Shown here in pieces: positions 1 through 6,560 of a DNA stretch of 7,647 nucleotides. The notes under the pieces were generated by a model, which saw only the letters and a list, made by a program, of their open reading frames with translations, had not been told where the DNA came from and ran no database searches. The position numbers and the translations under genes are program-made. Source of the DNA: an uncultured Bryobacteraceae bacterium (lineage in GTDB: Bacteria > Acidobacteriota > Terriglobia > Bryobacterales > Bryobacteraceae); assembly GCA_937921835.1 (NCBI GenBank), contig CAKZVG010000233.1:1-7647 (forward strand). The letters are read 5' to 3'. Every line of letters starts with the position of its first letter. Within the stretch, counting starts at the first letter, position 1.

Positions 1-2
1 AG

Positions 3-503
3 CGGCGCCGGCTGCTGGCGAGCCTGCGGGAGTGCAGGCCCGGCGGGGAGGTAGAGTTTCTGGAGGGGCTGGCGCGCGAGCCGGAGGACGGGCGGCTGAA
101 GCTGTGGGTGACGCAGCGGAGCCTGTCGTTCCGGCGGAGCAACCGGGCGCTGTTCGAGCGAGGCTCGTATACGCCGGTGACGGCGCGCGGGAGGCGCCGC
201 GAGCACGTGATCGGGTTCGCCCGGGCCTTCGGGCAGCGGGCGGTGCTGGCGGTGGCGGGGCGGTTCTTCCACTCGCTGGGCGCGGTTGGGGCCGGGGGAC
301 TGCACGCGGCGCTGTGGGAGGACACCGAACTGGTGCTGCCGCGCAGCGTCGCGGGGAGCCGGTTCCGGGACGCGCTGACGGGGCGGGAAGTGGCCACCGA
401 GTGGCGGGAGCGCCGCTTTCACCTTGCGCTGGGGCGGGTGCTGGCGCCGCTTCCGGTAGCGCTGCTGGAGCGAGTGGAGGAGGCAGGACCGGCCGGCCGC
501 TGA
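3..503 (+). CDS. treY: Maltooligosyl trehalose synthase, C-terminal part (5' end outside window)
   Basis: This is the last 166 codons of a gene that starts before the window, ending in TGA at 501-503. TreY is a cytoplasmic GH13-family enzyme that converts the reducing-end alpha-1,4 bond of a maltodextrin into an alpha,alpha-1,1 bond. TreZ then releases trehalose. The visible part matches the family's C-terminal region: a KLWVTQRSLSFRRSN segment (visible residues 33-47) where the family has a K-L-x-x-T-x-x-L-x-x-R-R pattern, then LFERGSYTPV, REHVIGFAR, WEDTELVLP (105-113) and DALTG (123-127). The catalytic barrel lies upstream and cannot be checked. Full-length family members have roughly 700-950 residues, so most of the gene is missing. 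It converges on shc with 57 bases between stops. No TreZ or TreX gene is visible. Codons end mostly in G or C. Confidence 0.85.
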   Translation, partial: RRRLLASLRECRPGGEVEFLEGLAREPEDGRLKLWVTQRSLSFRRSNRALFERGSYTPVTARGRRREHVIGFARAFGQRAVLAVAGRFFHSLGAVGAGGLHAALWEDTELVLPRSVAGSRFRDALTGREVATEWRERRFHLALGRVLAPLPVALLERVEEAGPAGR

Positions 504-560
504 TTCGCCGGGGGTTGAGAGCCTACGGGGAACAGACCGGCGGATCCGAGAAACAGCGCT

Positions 561-2561
561 CTAGGCAGAAGCCGCAGAGGAGACCGGCTTCGCCGAAGGC
601 AGTTTGAGGGCGGACTGGGCGACGGCCAGGGCGAGAAGCGGGAAGTACTGCCGGTACAGGTGGTAGGTGAGGTAGAAGACGTTAGGGAAACCGGTGCCGG
701 TGGTTTCATTCTCCTCCCAGGTGCCATCCGGGCGCTGACGCTCGATGAGCCAGCGCGCTCCGCGGCGGAAGGCGAGGGAGAAGACATCGCCGGTGGCGGC
801 GAGGCCAAGCAGCGCCCAAGCGGTCTGGGAGGGGGTACTGACACCCGGCACAAAGCTGTGGCGGTCGTAGCTGGCGCAGGTTTCTCCCCAGCCGCCGTCG
901 GCGTTCTGCACGGAACGGACCCAGTTGACGGCCCTTTCGAGGGCGGGTCTGGCCTCGTCGGCGCCGGCGGCGGCAAGGCCGCGCAGCGCGAGGAAGGTGC
1001 CGTAGATGTAGTTGACGCCCCAGCGGCCGTACCAGCTTCCATCGGGTTTCTGACTGGCGAGAAGGAACTGGACGCCACGGCGGATGGCGGGGTGATCCGG
1101 GGGGATGCCGCGGCGGGAGAGGGCTTCGACGACGCGGCCGGTGATATCGGGGCAGGTGGGATCGAGCATGGCGTTGTGATCGGCGAAAGGCACCTTGTTG
1201 AGGAGGGACCAGTTGTTGTCGACATCGAAGGCGGCCCAGCCGCCGTCGGAAGACTGCATGCCGAGGAGCCAGTTGATGGCGCGGCGCTCGACACGCTGCT
1301 GGCGGGCGGGATCGGAGGCTTTGGCGTGCTGGAGGGCGAGCAGGACCATGGCGGTATCGTCGATGTCGGGGTAATACTCGTTGGCGAACTCGAAGGCCCA
1401 GCCGCTGGGTTCAAGGTCGGGACGCTTGACGGACCAATCGCCCTTGCGGCGGATCTCCTTGTCGAGGAGCCAGTCGGCGGCGCGGGTGAGTTCGGGGGAG
1501 GGGCCGGCGAACTCGCCGAGGGCAAAGGCGGCGATGGCGGTGTCCCAGACGGGCGAGAAACAGGGCTGGAACTGGAGGCGGTCGGGGGTTTCAAGCAGGA
1601 GGCGGTCGAACTGGCGGACGGCGTCGATCAGGTCGGGGTGGTCTTCGGGATAACCGAGGGCGTTAAAAGCCATGATGGTGTACATCATGGCGGGGTAGAT
1701 GGCGCCGAGGCCTTCGGTGTAACGGGTACGGTCGAGGATCCAGCGTTCGGCTTCGCGGATGGCGGCTTTGCGGACGTCCTTGATGCCGCGGCGCTCCCAG
1801 AGTTTGAGGAAGCGGTCGACGTAATGGAAGACGCGGGCGGCGGGGTCCTTCTTGGGCAGGGCAAAGCGCTTGCTGGGGTGGAGGAGTTCGTCGACGCGGA
1901 TACCGCCGGGGGTGCGGCGGGTGCCTCCGATGGCCTGCACGATCGAGAGGGGGACGATGATGGTGCGGGTCCAGGAAGACATTTCGTAGAGGATGTTGCC
2001 GGGGACCATGACGATTTCGGGCGGCACGCTGGGGGCATATTGACGGGGGTACAGGTCGAACAGGCTGAAGTTGATCTTGGTGTAGCTGTTGCAGGCTTGC
2101 AGGCCGCCCAAGGCGAGAGCGCGTTCGCGGGCCCGGGCCATGAAGGGTTCCGAGGGTAAAACTCCGGCCATCTTCATGGCGGTGTAAGCGCGAACGGTGG
2201 CGTTGACCTCGGCCGGGCCGCCGGCGTAAATGTTCCAGCCGCCGTCGGGGAGCTGCCGGTCGCGGATGGCGCGGACGGCCTTGCGGATGCGGGGGAGAGT
2301 CGGCGGGTTCCAGGCGGCGCCGTTGGGCTGGTAGAGCCACAACTGGAGAAGGATATAGTCGGATTCGAGGGTGGCGTCGGCGGTGAGGTTGCCGCACCAG
2401 TATCCGGCCGGCGCCTGCATGGCGGAAAGGGCAGCAGCGGCCTTCCGGGAGGACTCGATGAGCGCCTCGCGCAAGGCGGCGGACTCGGCAAGAGCAGCGT
2501 GGCGCAGGACCTCGGGGCGGGATTCGGGCGACGGGGCGATCCAGCCAAAGGGTTCTTTCAT
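561..2561 (-). CDS. shc: Squalene-hopene cyclase
   Basis: The 666-residue product is full length for bacterial squalene-hopene cyclases. This class II triterpene cyclase sits in the inner membrane surface and folds squalene into hopene or hopanol, the hopanoid skeleton. The protonating DxDD motif is DIDD at residues 399-402. By family knowledge the middle Asp (D401 here) is the proton donor. Repeated QW motifs appear at about 105-109 (PDGGW), 436-442 (QSSDGGW), 504-510 (QKPDGSW), 552-558 (QNADGGW) and 608-615. SPVWDT (336-341), GRWGVNYIYGT (512-522) and the C-terminal FPNVFYLTYHLYRQYFPL are also family signatures. The ATG at 2559-2561 is preceded on the minus strand by GAGG five bases upstream, which supports this start. 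No hpn-type hopanoid genes lie beside it in the window. Its codons tend to end in C, whereas the rightward genes favour G, following the strand skew of the window. Confidence 0.96.
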   Translation of the reverse strand: MKEPFGWIAPSPESRPEVLRHAALAESAALREALIESSRKAAAALSAMQAPAGYWCGNLTADATLESDYILLQLWLYQPNGAAWNPPTLPRIRKAVRAIRDRQLPDGGWNIYAGGPAEVNATVRAYTAMKMAGVLPSEPFMARARERALALGGLQACNSYTKINFSLFDLYPRQYAPSVPPEIVMVPGNILYEMSSWTRTIIVPLSIVQAIGGTRRTPGGIRVDELLHPSKRFALPKKDPAARVFHYVDRFLKLWERRGIKDVRKAAIREAERWILDRTRYTEGLGAIYPAMMYTIMAFNALGYPEDHPDLIDAVRQFDRLLLETPDRLQFQPCFSPVWDTAIAAFALGEFAGPSPELTRAADWLLDKEIRRKGDWSVKRPDLEPSGWAFEFANEYYPDIDDTAMVLLALQHAKASDPARQQRVERRAINWLLGMQSSDGGWAAFDVDNNWSLLNKVPFADHNAMLDPTCPDITGRVVEALSRRGIPPDHPAIRRGVQFLLASQKPDGSWYGRWGVNYIYGTFLALRGLAAAGADEARPALERAVNWVRSVQNADGGWGETCASYDRHSFVPGVSTPSQTAWALLGLAATGDVFSLAFRRGARWLIERQRPDGTWEENETTGTGFPNVFYLTYHLYRQYFPLLALAVAQSALKLPSAKPVSSAASA

Positions 2562-2670
2562 TCAAACCTCACAGCAGTAAGAACTCGCGCGGACGGGCGC
2601 GCACCGCACAGCCCCTTGCGCCGAAGAAGAACGGGCCGGGGCGTTGCATCCATGCGGGTTTCCATTCCTT

Positions 2671-2700
2671 AGTTTAGCGGGGCGGCGGGTTGGAATTCAA
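2671..2700 (-). promoter_or_regulatory. Candidate promoter for shc
   Basis: On the minus strand TTGAAT (2700-2695) and TAAACT (2676-2671) are separated by 18 bases. Each matches the sigma-70 -35 or -10 consensus at four of six positions. This would give a 5' leader of about 100 bases before the shc ATG. The only support is the resemblance and the position in the gap between divergent genes. Confidence 0.25.
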
Positions 2701-2707
2701 GCAACGT

Positions 2708-2737
2708 TCACAACTTTGCCGCCGCGATAAATAACAT
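2708..2737 (+). promoter_or_regulatory. Candidate promoter for the phage gene block
   Basis: TTCACA (2708-2713, five of six to the -35 consensus) is followed after 18 bases by TAACAT (2732-2737, four of six to the -10 consensus). It lies in the AT-rich patch of the junction, about 90 bases before the first rightward gene, with no other rightward gene between. Phage late promoters often need a dedicated activator, so the true promoter may not look like sigma-70 at all. Confidence 0.3.
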
Positions 2738-2829
2738 ACTTTCAGATACATGCAGATAGACTCCGGAACGGAAACGGGCCGCCGGATGTTACTCTTCAAT
2801 CGGGCGGTGGAGGAAGTTGGAGGAATCAA

Positions 2830-3126
2830 GTGGCGACGACAAAGAAAGCGCGGAAGAGCGCCAAGTTGGGCGCCAGAGCGGGCAGCCGGAAACGTGCCGT
2901 GACAGCGGCAGACGGAGAAGCCGGGGAGGGCGGGACAGAAAGCAAGCAAGAAATCGTGCGCCGGTTACTGGCTCAGATCGAGACCAAGTTGAAGCACGAG
3001 ACCGGGAAGGCGACGGTAGCGGATTTCATCCGGTTACTCCAGTTGGAGCGGGAGTTGTCCGAGGACGAAGCCAAGGAGGTCGTGGTGCAATGGGTGGAAC
3101 CCGCTCCCGAACCCAGCGAAGAATAA
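2830..3126 (+). CDS. Hypothetical 98-residue protein in the small-terminase position
   Basis: I do not recognise this protein. It starts with GTG at 2830, preceded by GGAGG at 2819-2823 with six bases of spacing, and ends in TAA at 3124-3126. The first 32 residues are basic and low in complexity (Lys, Arg, Ala, Ser), as in a disordered nucleic-acid-binding tail. Residues from about 39 to 80 look helical with alternating charge (KQEIVRRLLAQIETKLKHE, then DFIRLLQLERELSEDEAK), and the end is acidic and proline-containing (EPAPEPSEE). It overlaps the terL start by 37 bases, so the two genes are probably translationally coupled. The place directly before terL is where the DNA-recognising small terminase subunit is usually encoded, and a basic helical protein would fit. 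No helix-turn-helix is clear by eye, so the role is inferred from position only. Confidence 0.7.
   Translation: MATTKKARKSAKLGARAGSRKRAVTAADGEAGEGGTESKQEIVRRLLAQIETKLKHETGKATVADFIRLLQLERELSEDEAKEVVVQWVEPAPEPSEE
3073..3080 (+). promoter_or_regulatory. Ribosome binding site deciding the terL start
   Basis: AAGGAGGT is a full match to the anti-Shine-Dalgarno core. It lies inside the end of the upstream gene, nine bases before the ATG at 3090. It selects that ATG over the open reading frame that continues upstream to 2817, whose extra translation is charged low-complexity sequence from the other frame of the 98-codon gene. Confidence 0.8.
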
Positions 3127-4388
3127 AATACCAACCGCTGCCATCCCAGGCTAAGTTCCACGCACTGCCATCGCGATTCAAGGGTTTCTCAGGACCGATC
3201 GGGTCGGGGAAGAGCCAAGCACTCTGTCACGAGGCCATCAAGTTGGCGTACCTGAACCCGGGCAGGATGGGGCTGATCGGGGCGCCGACTTACCCGATGC
3301 TGAGAGATGCGACGCAGAGCACTTTGTTTGAAATACTCGACGGAAACAAGGTTCCATACGAGTTCAACAAGGCCGAGAACATGGTGACGATACGGGATAC
3401 GCAGTCCCGGATCGTGTTCCGTTCGGTGGACGACTTCGACCGTCTGCGGGGGACGAACCTGGCGTGGTTCGGAGTGGATGAGCTGACTTACACGCCGGAG
3501 GAAGCGTGGCTGGTGTTAGAAGGGCGGCTGCGGGATCCCCAGGCACAACGGCTGTGCGGATTCGCGGTATGGACTCCGAAGGGCTACGACTGGGTTTACC
3601 GGCGGTTTGTCTCGAAGAAAGTAGAAGGATATGAAGCGGTAATCGCCCGGCCGCTGGAGAACCGGTTTCTGCTGAAGAAGATCCCGGACTTTTACGAGCG
3701 TCTGCGGTTAAGTTACGACGAGAAATTCTTCCGCCAGGAAGCGATGGGCGAGTATGTGAACGCGAGCGGAGGGCGAGTATATCCGGCTTTCGACCGCGAG
3801 TTGCACGTGAGTCCGGTGATCCTGAACCCACAGCGTCCGCTGCTGTGGGCGCTGGATTTCAACGTGAACCCGATGTGTTCGGTGGTCGCTCAGATCGACG
3901 ACGGGGAAATCCGGGTGGCGGACGAGATCGTGTTGCACCGGGCGAGCACGTGGGACGCGTGCAACGAGTTCCAGGCGCGGTTTCCGGCGCACCGGGCGGG
4001 GCTGGTGGTGTACGGCGACGCGTCGGGCAATCACCTGCAAACGAGCGGCACGACGGACTACGAGATGATCCAGAGTTTCTTCCAGCGGATCGGATACGGG
4101 CAGGTAGACTACCGGATTCCGAAGGCGAACCCGGCGGTGCGGGAGCGGGTGATGCTAGTCAACGCGAAGCTGCGATCCGAAGATGGGACAGCGCGGTTCA
4201 CGGTGGACCCGCGGTGCCGGGGACTCATCAAGGACCTGGAGGAAGTCACTTACCGGGCGGAGACTACGCTGATCGACAAAGACAGGGATTCGGCGTTGAC
4301 GCACCTGTCGGACGCGCTCGGCTACCTGGTCTGGCAGGAGTGCCGGCCGCAACAGAGGATCGGATTCCGTCCGGAACGCCTGTTCTGA
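3090..4388 (+). CDS. terL: Phage terminase large subunit
   Basis: The 432-residue product is the packaging motor: an ATPase that pumps DNA into the procapsid through the portal and a nuclease that cuts concatemeric DNA. The N-terminal ATPase domain has a Walker A loop, GPIGSGKS, at residues 35-42. The Walker B with catalytic Glu is WFGVDEL (D130, E131), and a coupling motif TPKG lies at 162-165. The C-terminal RNase H-like nuclease domain shows three acidic positions in the expected order: D256 in LWALDFNVNP, D310 in YGDASG and D408 in HLSDALGY. The length is typical of compact TerL proteins. The start at 3090 is fixed by a strong ribosome binding site and overlaps the preceding gene. A terminator-like hairpin begins 18 bases after the TGA stop at 4386-4388, and the portal gene follows. 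No frameshift or missing catalytic residue was seen, so the gene looks intact. Confidence 0.93.
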   Translation: MGGTRSRTQRRIKYQPLPSQAKFHALPSRFKGFSGPIGSGKSQALCHEAIKLAYLNPGRMGLIGAPTYPMLRDATQSTLFEILDGNKVPYEFNKAENMVTIRDTQSRIVFRSVDDFDRLRGTNLAWFGVDELTYTPEEAWLVLEGRLRDPQAQRLCGFAVWTPKGYDWVYRRFVSKKVEGYEAVIARPLENRFLLKKIPDFYERLRLSYDEKFFRQEAMGEYVNASGGRVYPAFDRELHVSPVILNPQRPLLWALDFNVNPMCSVVAQIDDGEIRVADEIVLHRASTWDACNEFQARFPAHRAGLVVYGDASGNHLQTSGTTDYEMIQSFFQRIGYGQVDYRIPKANPAVRERVMLVNAKLRSEDGTARFTVDPRCRGLIKDLEEVTYRAETTLIDKDRDSALTHLSDALGYLVWQECRPQQRIGFRPERLF

Positions 4389-4405
4389 GGGGAATCCGGG
4401 AGATC

Positions 4406-4435
4406 GCGGGGGGCGTGGCGCCCCCCGTTTCTATT
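4406..4435 (+). terminator. Terminator-like hairpin between terL and portal genes
   Basis: CGGGGGGCG (4407-4415) and CGCCCCCCG (4419-4427) are perfect reverse complements around a TGG loop, giving a nine-pair, almost all-GC stem. A tenth G-U pair is possible in RNA (4406 with 4428). The stem is followed by TTTCTATT, a broken T-tract, on the + strand. The other orientation has no T-tract, so it would act on rightward transcription. The T-tract is imperfect, so it could instead be a processing or pausing structure. Confidence 0.5.
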
Positions 4436-4440
4436 CATTC

Positions 4441-4445
4441 GGGAG
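4441..4445 (+). promoter_or_regulatory. Ribosome binding site deciding the portal start
   Basis: GGGAG lies eight bases before the GTG at 4454 and directly after the hairpin and T-tract. It supports the GTG start over the ATG at 4502. A transcript starting after the hairpin, or reading through it, would still carry this site. Confidence 0.5.
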
Positions 4446-4453
4446 TCGCGGAC

Positions 4454-5866
4454 GTGAAGGAAATCGAGCGGGAACATCCGGAGCATTTGCAGCGGAAGGC
4501 GATGTGGAAGAAGTACCGGGACCTGTACGCGGGCGGGGAGCAGTTCGTGGCGAGCGCGGGGGAGTACCTGATCGCGCGGCACAACGAGCCGGCGGCGATC
4601 TACGGGGAGCGCCTTCAGCGGGTCTTTTACGAGAACTACATCGGTTCGATCATCGACTGGTACGCCGCGACGCTGTTCCGGCGGGAGCCGGTATTGACGT
4701 TCGAGGGGCCGAACGAACAGGGGAGGCGGTTTTTCGGGGAATTCGCCGAGGACTGCGACTTCAAGGGGACAGCGCTGAGCGACTTTTTCCGGGCGCGGCT
4801 GACGGACGCGTTGGTGAGCGGCAGCAGCCTGATCCTGGTGGACTTTCCGCGGCGGAAGAGCGCGGTGGCGACGCGGGCGGAAGAAGAGGCGGCGGGGCTG
4901 TCGCGGGCGTTTCTGACGGAGTACCGTCCAGAGGACCTGACGAACTGGAGCCGGGACGAGAGGGGCGAGTACGACTGGGTGGTGCTCAAGACCGCGGGGC
5001 TGCGAAAGAAGTCGATCGAGGGGGACTGGAAGCGGCAGACCCGGTGGCTCTACCTGGACCGGGAGCGGTACCAGCGATTCGAGAGAGACGACGACTCGGG
5101 CGGGGATCCGGTGCTGGCGGACGAAGGCTGGCACGCGCTGGCCAAGCAAGGTAGGGTTCCGCTGTTCGAACTGCGAATCCCGGACGGGCTATGGCTGATG
5201 AACAAGGCCGCGTTGCTGCAACTGGAGCACTTCAACAAGTCGAACGCACTGGCTTGGGGCATCACGATGAGCCTGTTCGCGATGCCGGTAATCTTCAGCG
5301 AGGGCAAGGTGGAGCAGAGGATGGGGGAATCCTATTATCTGCAACTGGGGCCCGGCGACCGTTTTTCCTGGACGGAACCGGAGGGGAAGGCACACCAGAT
5401 CGCGGAAGAGAACCTGGCGAGACTGCGGGAGGAGATCTACCGGGTCTGTTACCTGATGACGCAGGCAGGCGGGCCGTTATCGGGGAATCCAGCGTCGGGG
5501 CTCAGCAAGCAGCGGGACTTCAGCGTCACGCAGGAAGTGCTGCGGGCATACGGGGACGCCGTGAAAGACACGCTGAAGAAAGTGTTGCGAGCGGTGAACG
5601 CGGCGCGCGAGGACGGGCTGACGGTGGACGTGGGCGGGCTGGACGAATTCGACATCGGGGATTTCAGCGGCGAACTGGCGGACGCCGAGCGGCTGCTGGC
5701 TTTGGGCGCGGGGTCGATGACCTTGCGGCGGGAGGTTCTGAGGAAGCTCGCCCACAAGTACCTGTGCGACACGCGGCAGGAGGTGAAGGACCGGATCTCG
5801 CAGGAACTGAGCGACTGGGTGACGCGCGGAGACAGCGGAGGGGGCGAGCGGGCCAGAGAAGAGTAG
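4454..5866 (+). CDS. Phage portal protein, DUF4055-like
   Basis: The 470-residue product is most likely the portal, the dodecameric ring at one capsid vertex through which DNA enters and leaves and on which the terminase docks. Supporting features are its place between terL and the capsid genes, its normal portal length, and the family-like segments FYENYIGSIIDWYAATLFRREPVL (cut here: residues 58-68 and 70-81) and LLQLEHFNKSNAL followed by FAMPVIF (254-281). The latter resembles the stem and wing region of DUF4055 proteins. The C-terminal third (about 310-460) is helical and charged. GTG at 4454 is chosen because GGGAG (4441-4445) lies eight bases upstream. An ATG at 4502 has only a poorly spaced purine run. 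The open frame continues far upstream to 3845, but that part overlaps terL and is spurious. The TAG stop at 5864-5866 lies 21 bases before the next gene. Confidence 0.82.
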   Translation: MKEIEREHPEHLQRKAMWKKYRDLYAGGEQFVASAGEYLIARHNEPAAIYGERLQRVFYENYIGSIIDWYAATLFRREPVLTFEGPNEQGRRFFGEFAEDCDFKGTALSDFFRARLTDALVSGSSLILVDFPRRKSAVATRAEEEAAGLSRAFLTEYRPEDLTNWSRDERGEYDWVVLKTAGLRKKSIEGDWKRQTRWLYLDRERYQRFERDDDSGGDPVLADEGWHALAKQGRVPLFELRIPDGLWLMNKAALLQLEHFNKSNALAWGITMSLFAMPVIFSEGKVEQRMGESYYLQLGPGDRFSWTEPEGKAHQIAEENLARLREEIYRVCYLMTQAGGPLSGNPASGLSKQRDFSVTQEVLRAYGDAVKDTLKKVLRAVNAAREDGLTVDVGGLDEFDIGDFSGELADAERLLALGAGSMTLRREVLRKLAHKYLCDTRQEVKDRISQELSDWVTRGDSGGGERAREE

Positions 5867-5887
5867 TCAGTTGAAAAGGAGAGCGGC

Positions 5888-6466
5888 ATGGAGCAGAACA
5901 ACTCGAGCAAGCCGGAAGGGCAGCTTCCGGAGCAGGATCTGCGAGGGATCATCCGGGAGGCAATCCAGGAATTCGCGCGCGGGGAACAGATAAGAACCGA
6001 GCCGGCGCTGAAAGCCGAATTGCTGGAGGAGCGCAGGCGGCGGGAACAACTCGAGCGGCGGATGAACGAGCTGAGCCAGGAGAACCGGCGGGCGCAGCAG
6101 CGGGCGGAAGAAGCGGAGCGGCAGGCGGCGATCCGGTCGGAGCTTCAGCGGCTGGGGGTGGCCAAGGTCGAGCTGGCGTTCCGGGCGGTGAAGGACGACG
6201 TCAAGCGGCTGGAGGACGGGCGGCTGGTGGCGCGGGGGCCGAACGGGGAAGTTCCGTTGAAGGAGTATCTCAACGAGTTTGTCCAGGAGAACCCGGAACT
6301 GATGCCGGCCCGGATTCCGGGCGGGACGGGGACGGTGGTGCAACGCCCGGCCGACGGCGGGGCGTTCGAGCTGGACAAGATCCGGCCGGGAATGACGGCG
6401 GAGGATCGGGAGGCGGCGCGGCGAGAGATCGCCCGGATTGCGTCGCAATCGCTGCGCGGCGCGTAG
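5888..6466 (+). CDS. Probable capsid scaffolding protein (coiled coil)
   Basis: The 192-residue product lies between the portal and coat genes, where P22-type phages encode the scaffold that directs coat assembly and then leaves the procapsid. It is highly charged. A strong coiled-coil stretch runs from about 40 to 90, rich in Glu, Arg, Gln and Leu (for example ELLEERRRREQLERRMNEL). It is followed by a compact segment at about 91-135 and a tail with EDREAARREIARIA near the end. Scaffolds share shape and composition rather than sequence, so this rests on position, size, charge and coiled coil. AAGGAG at 5876-5881 lies six bases before the ATG and fixes the start. The gene ends in TAG at 6464-6466. 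It is shorter than the P22 scaffold (about 300 residues). Some phages encode a capsid protease or decoration protein nearby, but no protease motif is visible here. Confidence 0.6.
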   Translation: MEQNNSSKPEGQLPEQDLRGIIREAIQEFARGEQIRTEPALKAELLEERRRREQLERRMNELSQENRRAQQRAEEAERQAAIRSELQRLGVAKVELAFRAVKDDVKRLEDGRLVARGPNGEVPLKEYLNEFVQENPELMPARIPGGTGTVVQRPADGGAFELDKIRPGMTAEDREAARREIARIASQSLRGA

Positions 6467-6481
6467 CGAGAACAGGGGCAA

Positions 6482-6528
6482 TGCGGCCCGGCAGGAGAGA
6501 TCCGGGGGCCGCGGCGGCGCAGGCCGCA
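6482..6528 (+). repeat. Overlapping inverted repeats in the leader before the coat gene
   Basis: GCGGCCC (6483-6489) can pair with GGGCCGC (6506-6512). The overlapping TGCGGCC (6482-6488) can pair with GGCCGCA (6522-6528). The two hairpins share the same 5' arm, so only one can form at a time. No T-tract follows. The 94-base gap between scaffold and coat genes holds nothing else except the coat ribosome binding site. Confidence 0.45.
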
Positions 6529-6560
6529 GAAACAGCAGAGAGAGAAAGAAGGAGATCGTA

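Noticed and set aside
504..560. Terminator between treY and shc
   Set aside because: Only short palindromes (CGGATCCG, AGCGCT) are present, with no stem followed by a T-tract in either direction.
32..607. 191-codon open frame on the + strand over treY
   Set aside because: Gly, Ala and Arg-rich shadow in a different frame from the recognisable TreY C terminus, and it runs on into the shc 3' end.
419..1594. 391-codon open frame on the - strand overlapping shc and treY
   Set aside because: The product is Pro, Ser and Ala-rich without domain character and is a shifted frame of shc that also crosses the treY end.
660..2159. 499-codon open frame on the + strand, antisense to shc
   Set aside because: Its translation is Gly, Ala, Val, Asp and Glu-rich low complexity and lies wholly within the strongly supported shc gene on the other strand. 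Long antisense frames are expected at this GC content.
2562..2829. tRNA gene, attachment core or CRISPR-like repeats at the junction
   Set aside because: No cloverleaf, no long direct repeat and no regularly spaced repeats could be found by eye.
2817..3089. Upstream extension of the terL frame
   Set aside because: Its translation is charged low complexity in the shadow of the 98-codon gene, and the strong ribosome binding site points to the ATG at 3090.
3845..4453. Upstream extension of the portal frame
   Set aside because: It overlaps the conserved nuclease domain of terL in another frame, has Gly and Arg-rich shadow composition, and the GTG at 4454 has a proper ribosome binding site.
6438..6560. 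Upstream extension of the coat frame
   Set aside because: The extra residues are Arg-rich and overlap the scaffold gene end. AAGGAG with good spacing selects the ATG at 6561.
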